Assembly (NCBI RefSeq): GCF_900591205.1
Contig: NZ_UUPU01000109.1
Span: forward strand, 1-64,000
DNA length: 64,000 nucleotides
Source: Pseudomonas viridiflava
GTDB taxonomy: Bacteria; Pseudomonadota; Gammaproteobacteria; Pseudomonadales; Pseudomonadaceae
Reading direction: 5' to 3'
The notes below the pieces were generated by a model. That model was not told where the DNA came from, made no database searches, and saw nothing but the letters and a program-made list of their open reading frames with translations. This document shows, piece after piece, positions 7,324 through 17,552 of this stretch. The position numbers and the translations under genes are program-made. Position 1 is the first letter of the stretch. The number at the start of each line of letters is the position of its first letter.

Positions 7324-8334
7324 ATGAGCACCTGCACCGCCGACACGGGACTGCTTGAGCACTACGTGAAAAAGATCCTCGCCGCCCCGGTCTATGACTT
7401 GGCGGTGCGCACACCCTTGCAAGCCGCGCCGGCACTGTCGGGGTTGCTCGGCAATCACGTGTTGCTCAAGCGTGAAGACCTGCAACCGACCTTTTCCTTC
7501 AAGATTCGCGGCGCCTACAACAAGCTGATACAGCTCAGTGCCGAGCAAAAGGCCCGGGGTGTAGTCACTGCGTCGGCGGGCAATCATGCCCAAGGCGTGG
7601 CGCTGGCGGCGCGAGAGCTGGGAATCAAGGCGCGCATCGTCATGCCCAGCACCACGCCCGAGTTGAAGGTGCTGGGCGTGCGCTCCCGGGGCGCCGAAGC
7701 GGTGCTGCACGGAGCGAGTTTTCCCTTTGCCCTGGCTCACGCGCTGCTGTTGGCCGACACCAGCGGTTGCACCTTCGTGTCTCCCTTCGATGACCCGGAT
7801 GTGATCGCCGGTCAAGGCACCGTCGCCATGGAGATCCTGCAACAGCAGCAGGGCCCGTTAGACGCGATCTTTGTGCCGGTGGGCGGCGGCGGCCTGATCG
7901 CCGGTATCGCCGCCTACGTCAAATACCTGCGGCCGCAAGTGCGCATCATCGGCGTCGAGCCCGAAGGCTCCAGTTGCCTGCTCGCGGCCCTGAATGCCGG
8001 TGAGCGGGTGGTGCTGCCGAGTGTCGACGGGTTCGCCGATGGTACGGCGGTCGCGCAGATCGGTGCCTATGGCTTTGAAATCTGCCGGGAGTGGGTGGAT
8101 GAGGTGATCACCGTCAGCAACGATGAGCTGTGCAGTGCCATCAAGCTGATCTACGACGATACGCGCTCCATCACCGAGCCTTCCGGTGCGTTGGGCGTCG
8201 CGGGTATCCGCCACTATGTCGAGACCCGAGGTGTGCGTGGGCAGACGCTGGTGGCAGTTAATTCAGGCGCCAATATCAACTTTGATAGTTTGCGACATGT
8301 TGCTGAAAGAGTGGCTGCACAAGGCGCTGCTTAA
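7324..8334 (+). CDS. ilvA: Threonine dehydratase without regulatory domain
   Basis: This 336-residue PLP enzyme deaminates threonine to 2-oxobutanoate, the first step of isoleucine synthesis. The PLP lysine is K60 in SFKIRGAYN, the SAGNHAQG motif lies near 90, and the glycine loop GGGGLIAG near 187. The sequence ends at VNSGANINFDSLRHVAERVA, where full-length biosynthetic enzymes of about 500 residues continue into two ACT-like isoleucine-sensing repeats. No remnant of that domain is visible downstream, so this looks like a natural short form rather than a frameshift. Control by attenuation would then replace allosteric feedback. The start has AGGAG eight bases upstream. Confidence 0.9.
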   Translation: MSTCTADTGLLEHYVKKILAAPVYDLAVRTPLQAAPALSGLLGNHVLLKREDLQPTFSFKIRGAYNKLIQLSAEQKARGVVTASAGNHAQGVALAARELGIKARIVMPSTTPELKVLGVRSRGAEAVLHGASFPFALAHALLLADTSGCTFVSPFDDPDVIAGQGTVAMEILQQQQGPLDAIFVPVGGGGLIAGIAAYVKYLRPQVRIIGVEPEGSSCLLAALNAGERVVLPSVDGFADGTAVAQIGAYGFEICREWVDEVITVSNDELCSAIKLIYDDTRSITEPSGALGVAGIRHYVETRGVRGQTLVAVNSGANINFDSLRHVAERVAAQGAA

Positions 8335-8381
8335 CTTGAAGTGCCGGGTTAAACGATTAATCGAGGCCATTCGACGATGAT

Positions 8382-8399
8382 TTAAACGTGACGTTTTAA
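8382..8399. repeat. Inverted repeat TTAAACGT-g-ACGTTTTAA
   Basis: This near-perfect AT-rich dyad lies in the 234-base gap between ilvA and the DUF1652 gene. It could be an operator for the downstream gene. Nothing else is recognisable in the gap. Confidence 0.4.
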
Positions 8400-8568
8400 C
8401 GTATATAACTGTGCATGTTCTTTATGAAGAAAGGTTACAACGAAATCGGATTTTGCCGAGTACGCTGATGATTGAAACGCGTCTTCCAGGGTCGGCAAGA
8501 CGTGGCGGGCGAGCGCCTGTCAGACACACAATAACCTGTTGGCAGTCTCATGAAAGGAGAGGTTGACC

Positions 8569-8838
8569 ATGCTTTCGGAATTAGAACTTCGCAGCATTAT
8601 TGAAGGAAGTTTCCTGCCTAAACGGTGCGAATGCACCAAAGCCGAAGACGCTTCGCTGACGATCAAGGTCTATGACGACCGCGATCGTGACCGGGTGGAT
8701 TTGGAAGTCAAAGGTATAAACGCTGACAAGCTCGACAGCAGTCGAGCTATTTGCAACCTGATCACCGGGTTGCGCGAAGACCTCAAGCACAACCAGGCAC
8801 CCGCCCTGCAACGAGCGGGAGGGCGCAGCTTCTACTAG
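8569..8838 (+). CDS. DUF1652 family protein
   Basis: This 89-residue protein (MLSELELRSIIEGSFLPKRC) belongs to the Pseudomonas DUF1652 family, whose function is unknown. It is small, soluble and charged. The ATG at 8569 follows a strong AAAGGAGAGG site; the in-frame TTG two codons earlier is not needed. Its TAG stop overlaps the stop of the convergent membrane-protein gene within the tetranucleotide CTAG. Confidence 0.8.
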   Translation: MLSELELRSIIEGSFLPKRCECTKAEDASLTIKVYDDRDRDRVDLEVKGINADKLDSSRAICNLITGLREDLKHNQAPALQRAGGRSFY

Positions 8839-9233
8839 TTGGACGCCTGAGGTTGGATGACCGAAGACCTGTGGGCCTGGATAAACGCCAGGCCCAGTAC
8901 GGTTTCTGTTGCCACCGCCAGCAGGATGCCTGGTCCCGCATTGCCATTGATCCATTCACTGAACCCCAGCACAGCCAGCACCAGGCACCCAGCGATAAAG
9001 CCGCTGGTCAGTGCGCGGCGCGTGTCTGAGGGTGGGGCATTACGGGCGCGATAGAACATGATGCCGATGCCCAGGAACAACGCGGCGTTGCGGCGTGAAA
9101 CCAGCCCGGTGGCATTCGAATATTCGACACTCCACAGCCATAGCAGCAGGTCGGGGCGCAGCCCCCAGACCAATGCGAGGGCAAAGCAGAGCAGCGCGGT
9201 GAACGTTGCGAGGGCGCGGAAACTCAATTGCAT
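8835..9233 (-). CDS. Small integral membrane protein of unknown function
   Basis: The 132 residues contain about four hydrophobic segments (roughly 8-25, 48-62, 77-93 and 100-117) separated by short Arg-rich loops, so it is probably an inner-membrane protein. No family is recognised with confidence. It converges on the DUF1652 gene and shares four bases with it. A long hairpin at 9255-9293 lies just upstream. Confidence 0.7.
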   Translation of the reverse strand: MQLSFRALATFTALLCFALALVWGLRPDLLLWLWSVEYSNATGLVSRRNAALFLGIGIMFYRARNAPPSDTRRALTSGFIAGCLVLAVLGFSEWINGNAGPGILLAVATETVLGLAFIQAHRSSVIQPQASN

Positions 9234-9254
9234 GGCGAATCCTTTCAGCCTGAT

Positions 9255-9293
9255 GACAAGCCCGCAAGATTACGCGTCAGGTGCGGGCTTGTC
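9255..9293. repeat. 12-bp perfect inverted repeat
   Basis: The arms GACAAGCCCGCA and TGCGGGCTTGTC flank 15 bases. The core resembles REP elements. It lies downstream of the DUF2790 gene on the minus strand and may act as a 3' stabiliser or terminator, although there is no T tract. Confidence 0.7.
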
Positions 9294-9310
9294 GCGGGTC
9301 TTTCACCGGC

Positions 9311-9580
9311 TCAATTCTGGAAATCGCAGGCTTCGGACATTTTCCGATAGCTCACGTTTTCCACTTTGCCGGCTTTGTCGAGGAACTTGATATTCGCCTT
9401 GATGACTTTGCAGTCGTTGGTCGGGGGTTCATTCATGGCCAGGACCTTGGCGATATCCATTGGCATGCCGTATTGGTAGGGCACAGGTTTGACCGCATGG
9501 GTTTGATCATCCGCCTGTGCCAGGCCCGAGACAGCTGCCAACGCCAGTGCGCCGCCGAGCATTAAAGTACGCAGTTTCAT
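9311..9580 (-). CDS. DUF2790 family periplasmic small protein
   Basis: This 89-residue protein has a clear Sec signal peptide (MKLRTLMLGGALALAAVSGLAQA, cleavage before DDQTH) and a mature part of about 66 residues with two cysteines (NDCKV and SEACDF) that could form a disulfide. It fits the Pseudomonas DUF2790 family, whose function is unknown. The ATG at 9580 has CGGAGAA upstream; the longer open frame to 9643 is rejected because the signal peptide begins here. Confidence 0.8.
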   Translation of the reverse strand: MKLRTLMLGGALALAAVSGLAQADDQTHAVKPVPYQYGMPMDIAKVLAMNEPPTNDCKVIKANIKFLDKAGKVENVSYRKMSEACDFQN

Positions 9581-9733
9581 GGTGGTTCTCCGCAAGTCGT
9601 TCGCGGGCTCAGCCATGTGCTGAGCCGCGGCCGCCCTGAGCAACGGCAGAGCCGTGCGAGTGCGGTCGATTCAACTTTCGGCGGGGTGGATTAACCATGG
9701 ATTAAACGGCGGGTTACTGACAAAAGCTTCATT

Positions 9734-9973
9734 TTAGTAGTCTTCCACAAATTCAAAGCCGGACGGCGATTCGTTGTAACTTGTTCCAGGCTCTATCAAT
9801 GATGCTTGGTCGGGGAGTAACGCATGTCGAAGCAGCACGTCGATAAAAACAGCCGTATCAAATTCCACCACGGTCGAGTCAAACGGAGTCGCTTGAGACG
9901 CTGGGTCAAAGCCGTATGCCGGTGACAGGCTCAGTGTCATACCTAGCACTACACCTGCGATTGAACTTTTCAT
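9734..9973 (-). CDS. Small secreted protein downstream of the HAF-type gene
   Basis: A 79-residue protein with an N-terminal signal peptide (MKSSIAGVVLGMTLSLSPAYG) and an acidic mature part (ending GFEFVEDY). No family is recognised. It starts 31 bases after the HAF-type gene on the same strand with a good site (GAGGA), so the two probably form an operon. Confidence 0.6.
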   Translation of the reverse strand: MKSSIAGVVLGMTLSLSPAYGFDPASQATPFDSTVVEFDTAVFIDVLLRHALLPDQASLIEPGTSYNESPSGFEFVEDY

Positions 9974-10004
9974 AACAAAATCCTCTTGCGAAACAGGTGC
10001 CTCA

Positions 10005-11285
10005 TCAAGGCAATGTGGCTATCACCGCGTCCGCAATTTGAGAACTGTCCTTCACCACACCAACCACATACGTAGCACTTGGCGATACCCCCATGAGGAG
10101 GCTGGTCAGGCCGCCATTGATCGGCAGGATAGGCACTACGCCTGCGGCAAGGGTCCACGTAGCCGCGATTACGTTCTGCGTAGTGTTTACTGTGCTCAGC
10201 ACGACGACAGATGTACTGCCGTTGTAGCGAATTTTGTAGGCGGTTGGCGTTGTATAGCCGGCTGGAAGCACTATATCGACCGCCAACTGAATAGGCGTCG
10301 GCAGCGGCACCCACACTGAATACCCGGTATTGCCGGCGCCGTCCGGTCGCTTGATCAGGATCGCGCCATTGTTGCCGATGCTGATTGATTTGCTGGCAGT
10401 GCCGGCCGCACTGGTCAGCACAATGGGCGCACTGCTTGGACTTGGCCATGAGACAGCCTTGGGGACGTTGACGGTAGAGTTGGGGTACTCGCATTGTCCT
10501 GCAACATTCAACGCGTCATTGACCGCCAAGACCGTACAGAAGTTGGCGCCAGCTGGAGCGGCCAGGTCGGTGATCACGTAACCGGACGTGCCCCGTGTGG
10601 CTACCCGGGCAATGTTGGCGCCTGCGGTGCCTAGGCAGTTGAGTGCCACGCTGGGGTAGCCATTGACGAGCGTCAGGTTCACATCCACCGGCGTGCAGCC
10701 AACGCCATCAGGCTGGAACAAAAGTCCCGCAGGGAAAATGTACTGGGGTGTGCCACTGCCGGCGGCCCAAAGCACTGGCGTGTACCGTCTGCCTTCACCA
10801 ACGCTCCCCCCCACGACGTCGCCCCGTTCGTTCATCTTAGTGGGCACGCTACCGAAATCGGCCGAGCGGACGGGCAGGGGTAACGTTCTGGCCGGCAGTG
10901 GGTTGAGCACCACCGGCGGGTTGGCCGGTGTATCACCTTTCCAGATAACACCGGTGGTCACACTACTGGTTTTGTTACATGAGCCCATGGCCCAATTGGC
11001 ATTGGAAATGTAGCTGACCGTACACCCCTGGCCCGTGGCCAGAGAAGGCAATGCCACTTGCGGCGAGCCGGCGTCTGCCACCCAAGGGATCGGATTGGCA
11101 TTGTTGCCGATCTGCGAACAGTTGCCCACCGTCCGGCCGGAGTCGTTGACCGCCAGCGCAGCACAGTTGCGGCCGTTAGGCACGGTCGGAATTTGCGTGA
11201 AGGTCGCGGCCTGAGCGGCCATCCAGCCCAGCGCGCCAAGCAGCAGGGCAAACGGGCGCCCCAGGGTTTTTATGAGGTCAGTCAT
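10005..11285 (-). CDS. HAF-type extracellular repeat protein
   Basis: This 426-residue secreted protein has a signal peptide ending AAQA before ATFTQIP. The mature part contains repeated Asn-(Asp/Glu)-x-Gly-x-x-x-Gly-like turns, for example NDSGRTVGNC, NERGDVVGGS and NDALNVAGQC, typical of proteins annotated as HAF-family extracellular repeats with a beta-propeller-like layout. Its role is unknown. The start is the ATG at 11285 with GGAAGGAA upstream. A lux-box-like palindrome lies 104 bases upstream. The base composition is less GC-rich than in the metabolic genes. Confidence 0.65.
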   Translation of the reverse strand: MTDLIKTLGRPFALLLGALGWMAAQAATFTQIPTVPNGRNCAALAVNDSGRTVGNCSQIGNNANPIPWVADAGSPQVALPSLATGQGCTVSYISNANWAMGSCNKTSSVTTGVIWKGDTPANPPVVLNPLPARTLPLPVRSADFGSVPTKMNERGDVVGGSVGEGRRYTPVLWAAGSGTPQYIFPAGLLFQPDGVGCTPVDVNLTLVNGYPSVALNCLGTAGANIARVATRGTSGYVITDLAAPAGANFCTVLAVNDALNVAGQCEYPNSTVNVPKAVSWPSPSSAPIVLTSAAGTASKSISIGNNGAILIKRPDGAGNTGYSVWVPLPTPIQLAVDIVLPAGYTTPTAYKIRYNGSTSVVVLSTVNTTQNVIAATWTLAAGVVPILPINGGLTSLLMGVSPSATYVVGVVKDSSQIADAVIATLP

Positions 11286-11388
11286 CTCAGATTCCTTCCG
11301 TGGCATAGGGTGTTGGCGCCTGGGCGCTACAGTCCTTTTTGCGCGTGAGGCGTTACGCGATTTTTGGCGCTAAAGACTTGGCTGGCAA

Positions 11389-11404
11389 CTGTCAGAGTTG
11401 ACAG
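11389..11404 (-). promoter_or_regulatory. Lux-box-like palindrome CTGTCA-N4-TGACAG
   Basis: The sequence is CTGTCAGAGTTGACAG, a perfect dyad matching the LuxR-family CT-N12-AG pattern. The same arms and spacing occur at 55756-55771. It lies upstream of the HAF-type gene. No luxR or luxI gene is in this window. Confidence 0.5.
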
Positions 11405-11504
11405 CTTGTAGGGCGCAAAAAACAAGCGTAAACGCGCTAGGGCGGCAGGAATCGAACGTAGAAATGCAGGAGTGCCCCCAGCAGAGTGCCGGGGGCGGGC
11501 GAGA

Positions 11505-12443
11505 TTAATTCAGTTGCTGACGATACGGTAAATCCGGCCCGGTCTTGGTGCAGGTCAACGCAGCAGCGCGGATGGCGAAGCCGAGCATGTTGTCGATCTG
11601 TTCGCGGGTCAACTGCTGCAGGCCCTCCACCGAATCCAACTGCTGTTCGGTCAACCACGTAATCAACGCTGCCTGGAAGGTATCCCCAGCCCCCACCGTA
11701 TCGGCCATCACCACCTTCACGGCCGGTTGCGACCAGTTGCCATGCTGGCGGCTGAACACGCTGGCGCCATCGCCGCCACGGGTCAGGAACACCAGCTGGC
11801 AACGGTGTTGCAACCAGCCCTGCAGCACGCTTTCCGGCGACTGGTCCGGGTAGAGCAAGTGCAGGTCTTCATCGCTGACCTTGATCAGGTCGGCATGCTT
11901 GACCAGCTCGGCGACGCGCTCGCGCCACAGCTGGATATCCGGCTGCGGGTTCAGGCGCACGTTGGGGTCGAGGCTGATCAGGCGCTTGCCGCTTTCGCGC
12001 TTGACCAGGCTCAGCAGGGTGTCGCCAATCGGTTGCACCACCAGGGAAAACGAGCCGACATGCAGCCCGCGCACGTCATCGCCAAGTACCGGCAGATGCG
12101 CGACTTCCAGCAGCCGGTCGGCGCAGCCTTCACCGCGGAAATTGTACTGCGGTGAGCCATTGGCGCCCACGGCGACCATCGACAGGGTGGTCGGCGCAGC
12201 GAATTCCACCAGGAACCGCTCGTCCACGCCTTCATCCTTCAGCACCTGCGCCAGGCGTCGCCCGAGGAAGTCGGTGGACAAGCCGCCGAACAGTCCGGCT
12301 TCGATGCCCAGGCGGCGCAACCCTACCGCGACGTTGAACGGTGAGCCGCCGGCAATCGCCTTGTAATTGACCTTGGAAGCCTGCCCGCCGGCCTCTTCCT
12401 CGCTGAAAAAATCAAACAGCGCTTCGCCACACACCAGATACAT
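11505..12443 (-). CDS. mtlZ: Fructokinase of the mannitol operon
   Basis: This 312-residue PfkB-family sugar kinase phosphorylates fructose, the product of mannitol oxidation by MtlD. Seen in the sequence: the N-terminal substrate region (GGSPFNVAVGLRRLG, about 32-46) and the C-terminal PfkB signature DTVGAGDTF with the catalytic aspartate. It is the last gene of the mtl operon and starts 12 bases after mtlY ends. Identification combines the family motifs with the conserved gene order known from P. fluorescens. Confidence 0.92.
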   Translation of the reverse strand: MYLVCGEALFDFFSEEEAGGQASKVNYKAIAGGSPFNVAVGLRRLGIEAGLFGGLSTDFLGRRLAQVLKDEGVDERFLVEFAAPTTLSMVAVGANGSPQYNFRGEGCADRLLEVAHLPVLGDDVRGLHVGSFSLVVQPIGDTLLSLVKRESGKRLISLDPNVRLNPQPDIQLWRERVAELVKHADLIKVSDEDLHLLYPDQSPESVLQGWLQHRCQLVFLTRGGDGASVFSRQHGNWSQPAVKVVMADTVGAGDTFQAALITWLTEQQLDSVEGLQQLTREQIDNMLGFAIRAAALTCTKTGPDLPYRQQLN

Positions 12444-12455
12444 AGTCGTTCGCTC

Positions 12456-13937
12456 TTAAAGGGTTGCCACGTGTTTTTGATAGCGCTCGTAAGCCTGCTG
12501 ATAGGCCGCGACATGCTCTGCCACCGGCAGGGTACGGCTGGCCGGGTCGACGCTCACACATTTTTCGCACAGGCTGGCCAGGGATTCACCGGACCGGCTC
12601 CATGCCGCCTGGATCGCCGCGCCCAGGGCGGCGGCTTCGCTTTGTTCGGTGCAGACCACTTCGGTGTTCATGATATCGGCAACCATCTGCCGCCATATCG
12701 GGCTTTTCGAGCCGCCGCCGATCAGGCGGATACGCAGGCTTTGCAGGCCGGTCTGGCGCAGCAGGTCGAGGCCATAGCGCAGGCCGAACGTGGTGCCCTC
12801 GACCACGGCGCGGCACAGGTTGGCGCGGGTCAGGTTGGTCATGGTCAGGCCGTGCAGGCTGCCGGTGGCGTGGGGCAGGGCGGGTACGCGTTCGCCGTTG
12901 AGAAACGGCAGCATGCTTACGCCGTCGGCGCCAATCGGCGCCTCGGCGACCAAGGCGTTGAACGCGTTCAGGTCCAGCTCGAACAGCTCGCGGATCACTC
13001 CGGTGGCGTTGGTCAGGTTCATGGTGCAGATCAACGGCAGCCAGCCGCCGCTGGAGGAGCAGAACGTAGCGACGGACGCTTGCAGGCTGACGTTCGGTTG
13101 ATCGGCAAAGGCGTACACCGTGCCCGATGAGCCCAGGCTCATGGTGATCACGCCCGGTGCGATGTTGCCGGTGCCGATGGCGCCCATCATATTGTCGCCG
13201 CCGCCGCTGGCGACGATGGCGTCGGGGTTGATACCCAGGCGTTCGGCGATGGCCGGGAGAATGCGGCCCACGGCCTGGTCGGCCTCGATCAGCTCGGGCA
13301 ATGCGGCTTCCAGGCGGCCGCTGGGGTCGATGTGCTTGAGTAAGGCCACATCCCATTCACGGCTGCGCACGTTGAAGTAGCCGGTGCCTGAAGCATCGCC
13401 ATACTCGGCGACGGCGCGGCCGGTCAGCCAATAGTTGAGGTAGTCGTGGGGCAGCAGGACATGCGCGATGCGTGCAAATACGTCGGGATGCTGTTCACGG
13501 GTCCATAGCAGCTTGGACACGGTGTAGCCCGGCGCAATGGCCACGCCCAGGCGCTCCAGCGAACCACTTTCGCCACCCAGATACGCCAACAGGCGGTCGT
13601 TTTCGGGAGCGGTTTCGGTGTCGCACCACAGCTTGGCCGGCCGCAGCACCTGGCCTTGATCATCGAGCAATACCAGGCCGTGCTGTTGGCCCGATACGCC
13701 GATGCCGAGGATGTCCTGGCCATCCACCCCGGCTTGTTGCAGGGCGCGGTGGGTGGCTTCGGTGAAGGCGTCCAGCCATTCCTGGGTGTGCTGTTCGCGG
13801 CGGCCGTTGGCGCCGCTGATCAGGGTGTGGGCAGCGGCGCCCAAGCCCAGCACCTGGCCGCTGGAGGCGTCGAGGACGATGGCCTTGGTGCCTTGGGTGC
13901 CGCAGTCGATGCCTAAGTAGAGGTTTTGCTGGGTCAT
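12456..13937 (-). CDS. mtlY: Xylulokinase
   Basis: The 493 residues form a FGGY-family kinase: an N-terminal ATPase domain beginning LYLGIDCGTQGTKA and a C-terminal domain with the signature region GLRYGLDLLRQTG and the RLIGGGSKSPIWRQ nucleotide-binding loop. It phosphorylates D-xylulose, the product of D-arabitol oxidation by MtlD. It lies between mtlD and mtlZ. A REPIN separates it from mtlD. Confidence 0.92.
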   Translation of the reverse strand: MTQQNLYLGIDCGTQGTKAIVLDASSGQVLGLGAAAHTLISGANGRREQHTQEWLDAFTEATHRALQQAGVDGQDILGIGVSGQQHGLVLLDDQGQVLRPAKLWCDTETAPENDRLLAYLGGESGSLERLGVAIAPGYTVSKLLWTREQHPDVFARIAHVLLPHDYLNYWLTGRAVAEYGDASGTGYFNVRSREWDVALLKHIDPSGRLEAALPELIEADQAVGRILPAIAERLGINPDAIVASGGGDNMMGAIGTGNIAPGVITMSLGSSGTVYAFADQPNVSLQASVATFCSSSGGWLPLICTMNLTNATGVIRELFELDLNAFNALVAEAPIGADGVSMLPFLNGERVPALPHATGSLHGLTMTNLTRANLCRAVVEGTTFGLRYGLDLLRQTGLQSLRIRLIGGGSKSPIWRQMVADIMNTEVVCTEQSEAAALGAAIQAAWSRSGESLASLCEKCVSVDPASRTLPVAEHVAAYQQAYERYQKHVATL

Positions 13938-13980
13938 GATGGCGTGCTCAGCAGTATTGTTGGATTGAAAATACGCTCAA

Positions 13981-14069
13981 TGTGGGAGCTGGCTTGCCTG
14001 CGATGGTGGTGGTTCAGCCAGCCCTGGACCGACCAGTAGACCGTCATCGCAGGCAAGCCAGCGCCCACA
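13981..14069. repeat. REPIN between mtlD and mtlY
   Basis: Inverted cores TGTGGGAGCTGGCTTGCCTG and CAGGCAAGCCAGCGCCCACA flank about 45 bases inside the mannitol operon. Confidence 0.9.
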
Positions 14070-14072
14070 GGG

Positions 14073-15554
14073 TTAAGCCGGTTTCTTCAGGAGCCGCTGC
14101 AGTGTTTCGGTTACACCGTGATCACGCAAGCTGACAAAACACCGCTCAAACGCTGCCACAAACTCAGGCGAGTTGGGAATAGCCGTGCCGAAAATCTCCT
14201 CTACCCCCAGCAAGCGCTTGCTGATCAACGCATCATCGCTCACCAGCCCTTGGCAGAACTGCGCTCGAGGGTCGGGGATCTTGTACGCTACCCCATGCTC
14301 ATCCACACCCTTCAGATACAAGGCCCAGGCTGCAACGACCAGCGCCGCACGCTCGGTCTCGCGGCCATCGGCAATCAGACGATTGATGGTCGGTACGGTG
14401 AACTTGGGAAACTTCGACGAACCATCCGAACACACGCGCTCCAGTTGGTCGGCAATCGCCTGGTTGGAAAAACGCTCGACCAGGGTCTGCTTGTACACCG
14501 TCAGGTCGATACCCGGCACCGGCGCCAGGTTGGGGGTGACGTCCAGGTCCATGTAGGCGCGCATGTAGGCGACAAATACCGGGTCGTTCATGGTTTCATG
14601 CACAAACCGGTAACCCTTGAGAAACCCCAAATAGGTCAAGGCCAGGTGGCTGCCATTGAGCAGGCCGATTTTCATTTCTTCATAGGGCGTCACGTCGTCG
14701 GTGAATTGCACGCCGACCTTTTCCCAGGCCGGGCGACCGTTGACGAACTTGTCTTCCAGCACCCATTGCACAAACGGCTCGCACACCACCGGCCAGGCAT
14801 CGTCGATGGCGTGTTCGTCGTGCAGTTGCAGGCGGTGGGCGGTGCTGGTCATCGGCGTGATGCGGTCGACCATGGCGTTCGGGAAGCTCACATTGGCCTT
14901 GATCCAGTCGTGCAGTTCGCCATTGTGCAGGGCGGCGAAGGCCAGCAGTGCCTTGCGCGTCACACCGCCGTTGTGCGGCAGGTTATCGCAGGACATCACC
15001 GTGAAAGCCGCAATGCCCGCCGCACGGCGTTTGGTCAGCGCGGCGCAGATAAAGCCGAACACGGTTTTTGGCGTGTTCGGGTGCGCCAGGTCGTGTTGGA
15101 TCTGCGGCAGGTGGGCCATGAACTCGCCGTTGCTGTCGTCGATGCAGTAGCCGCCTTCGGTGATGGTCAGCGAGACGATGCGAATCTCGGGGCTGGCCAG
15201 CTTGTCGATCAGCGCCTGGGCGCTGTCTTCGGCCAGTAGCATGTCGCTGATGGCGCCGATCACGCGCACTTCGGTGTCGTCGGTGTCACCCAGTTCATAC
15301 AGGGTAAACAAGTAGTCCTGGCCGGCCAGGTCGTCGCGGGCCTTGCGGTCCTCGGCACGCAGGCCGACGCCGCAGATGCTCCAGTCCAGCCCTTCACCGG
15401 TATTCATCAACGCGTCGGTGTAATACGCCTGATGCGCGCGGTGGAAACCGCCCACGCCGATATGGGCGATGCCCTGCGTGGTGCTAGCGATGGCATAGGC
15501 CGGGGTTTTGACTTGCGGCGCCAGTTGGTTGAGGTTCTGTCTATTCAGTTTCAT
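14073..15554 (-). CDS. mtlD: Mannitol 2-dehydrogenase
   Basis: This 493-residue long-chain polyol dehydrogenase oxidises mannitol to fructose and arabitol to xylulose with NAD. Its length equals that of the characterised P. fluorescens enzyme. The catalytic cluster K-x4-N-x2-H is visible in MKIGLLNGSHLAL. The start is the ATG at 15554 (MKLNRQNLNQL) with GAG upstream; a GTG one codon earlier only lengthens the open frame. It follows mtlK by 16 bases. Confidence 0.95.
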   Translation of the reverse strand: MKLNRQNLNQLAPQVKTPAYAIASTTQGIAHIGVGGFHRAHQAYYTDALMNTGEGLDWSICGVGLRAEDRKARDDLAGQDYLFTLYELGDTDDTEVRVIGAISDMLLAEDSAQALIDKLASPEIRIVSLTITEGGYCIDDSNGEFMAHLPQIQHDLAHPNTPKTVFGFICAALTKRRAAGIAAFTVMSCDNLPHNGGVTRKALLAFAALHNGELHDWIKANVSFPNAMVDRITPMTSTAHRLQLHDEHAIDDAWPVVCEPFVQWVLEDKFVNGRPAWEKVGVQFTDDVTPYEEMKIGLLNGSHLALTYLGFLKGYRFVHETMNDPVFVAYMRAYMDLDVTPNLAPVPGIDLTVYKQTLVERFSNQAIADQLERVCSDGSSKFPKFTVPTINRLIADGRETERAALVVAAWALYLKGVDEHGVAYKIPDPRAQFCQGLVSDDALISKRLLGVEEIFGTAIPNSPEFVAAFERCFVSLRDHGVTETLQRLLKKPA

Positions 15555-15570
15555 CACAAATCTCGCGAAA

Positions 15571-16674
<1,104 letters not shown>

Positions 16675-16711
16675 GATGGGCCTCCACATGCAATTTTTTA
16701 TAAGAAGCCGG

Positions 16712-17542
16712 TTATTTCACGGCGCCGAAGGACAAACCGCGCACCAGCTGTTTCTGGCTGATCCAGCCAAAAATCAGGATCGGCGCACAGGCCAGGGTCG
16801 ACACGGCGGACAATTTGGCCCAGAACAGACCTTCGGGGCTGGAGTAGGAGGCGATCAGTGCGGTCAGCGGCGCGGCATTCGAGGAGGTCAGGTTCAACGA
16901 CCAGAACGCCTCGTTCCAGCACAGGATCAGCGACAGCAACACTGTGGACGCCAGGCCACCCTTGGCGATCGGCAGCAACACCCGGACCATTTCCTGCCAC
17001 AGGGTGGCGCCATCCAGACGGGCGGCTTCGAGGATGTCCTTGGGGATGTCCTTGAAGTAGGTGTAAACCATCCACACCACAATCGGCAGGTTGATCAGGG
17101 TGTAGATGATGATCAACGCAATGCGCGTATCCAGCAGGCCGAAGCTCTTGGCCAGCAGGTAGATCGGCATCAGCACGCCCACCGGCGGCAGCATCTTGGT
17201 GGACAGCATCCACAGCAGTGTGCCCTTGGTGCGTTTGGTTTCGTAGAACGCCATGGAGTAGGCGGCCGGCACCGAGATCAGCAGGCACAGGGCGGTGGCG
17301 CTGAACGAGATCAGCACCGAGTTCCAGGCGTAGCTGAAGTAATTGCTGCGCTCGTTGATATGCAGGTAGTTCTCCAGCGTCGGCGTGAAGATGAACTGCG
17401 GCGGCGTGGCGAACGCGTCGATTTCGGTCTTGAAGCTGGTCAGCACCATCCAGAAGATCGGGAAGAAAATCAGGATCGCGATGGCCCAGGCCAACGTGCC
17501 GAGCAACAGGCTTTGCAGGCGGCGGGATTGTTGAAGCGTCAT
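16712..17542 (-). CDS. mtlG: Polyol ABC transporter permease
   Basis: This 276-residue MalG-type inner-membrane permease has six hydrophobic segments and the EAA loop (EAARLDGATLWQEMVRVLLPIAKGG) that contacts the ATPase. It lies 10 bases downstream of mtlF and pairs with it to form the channel for mannitol and related polyols. Confidence 0.95.
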   Translation of the reverse strand: MTLQQSRRLQSLLLGTLAWAIAILIFFPIFWMVLTSFKTEIDAFATPPQFIFTPTLENYLHINERSNYFSYAWNSVLISFSATALCLLISVPAAYSMAFYETKRTKGTLLWMLSTKMLPPVGVLMPIYLLAKSFGLLDTRIALIIIYTLINLPIVVWMVYTYFKDIPKDILEAARLDGATLWQEMVRVLLPIAKGGLASTVLLSLILCWNEAFWSLNLTSSNAAPLTALIASYSSPEGLFWAKLSAVSTLACAPILIFGWISQKQLVRGLSFGAVK

Positions 17543-17552
17543 GGCGCGGCCC

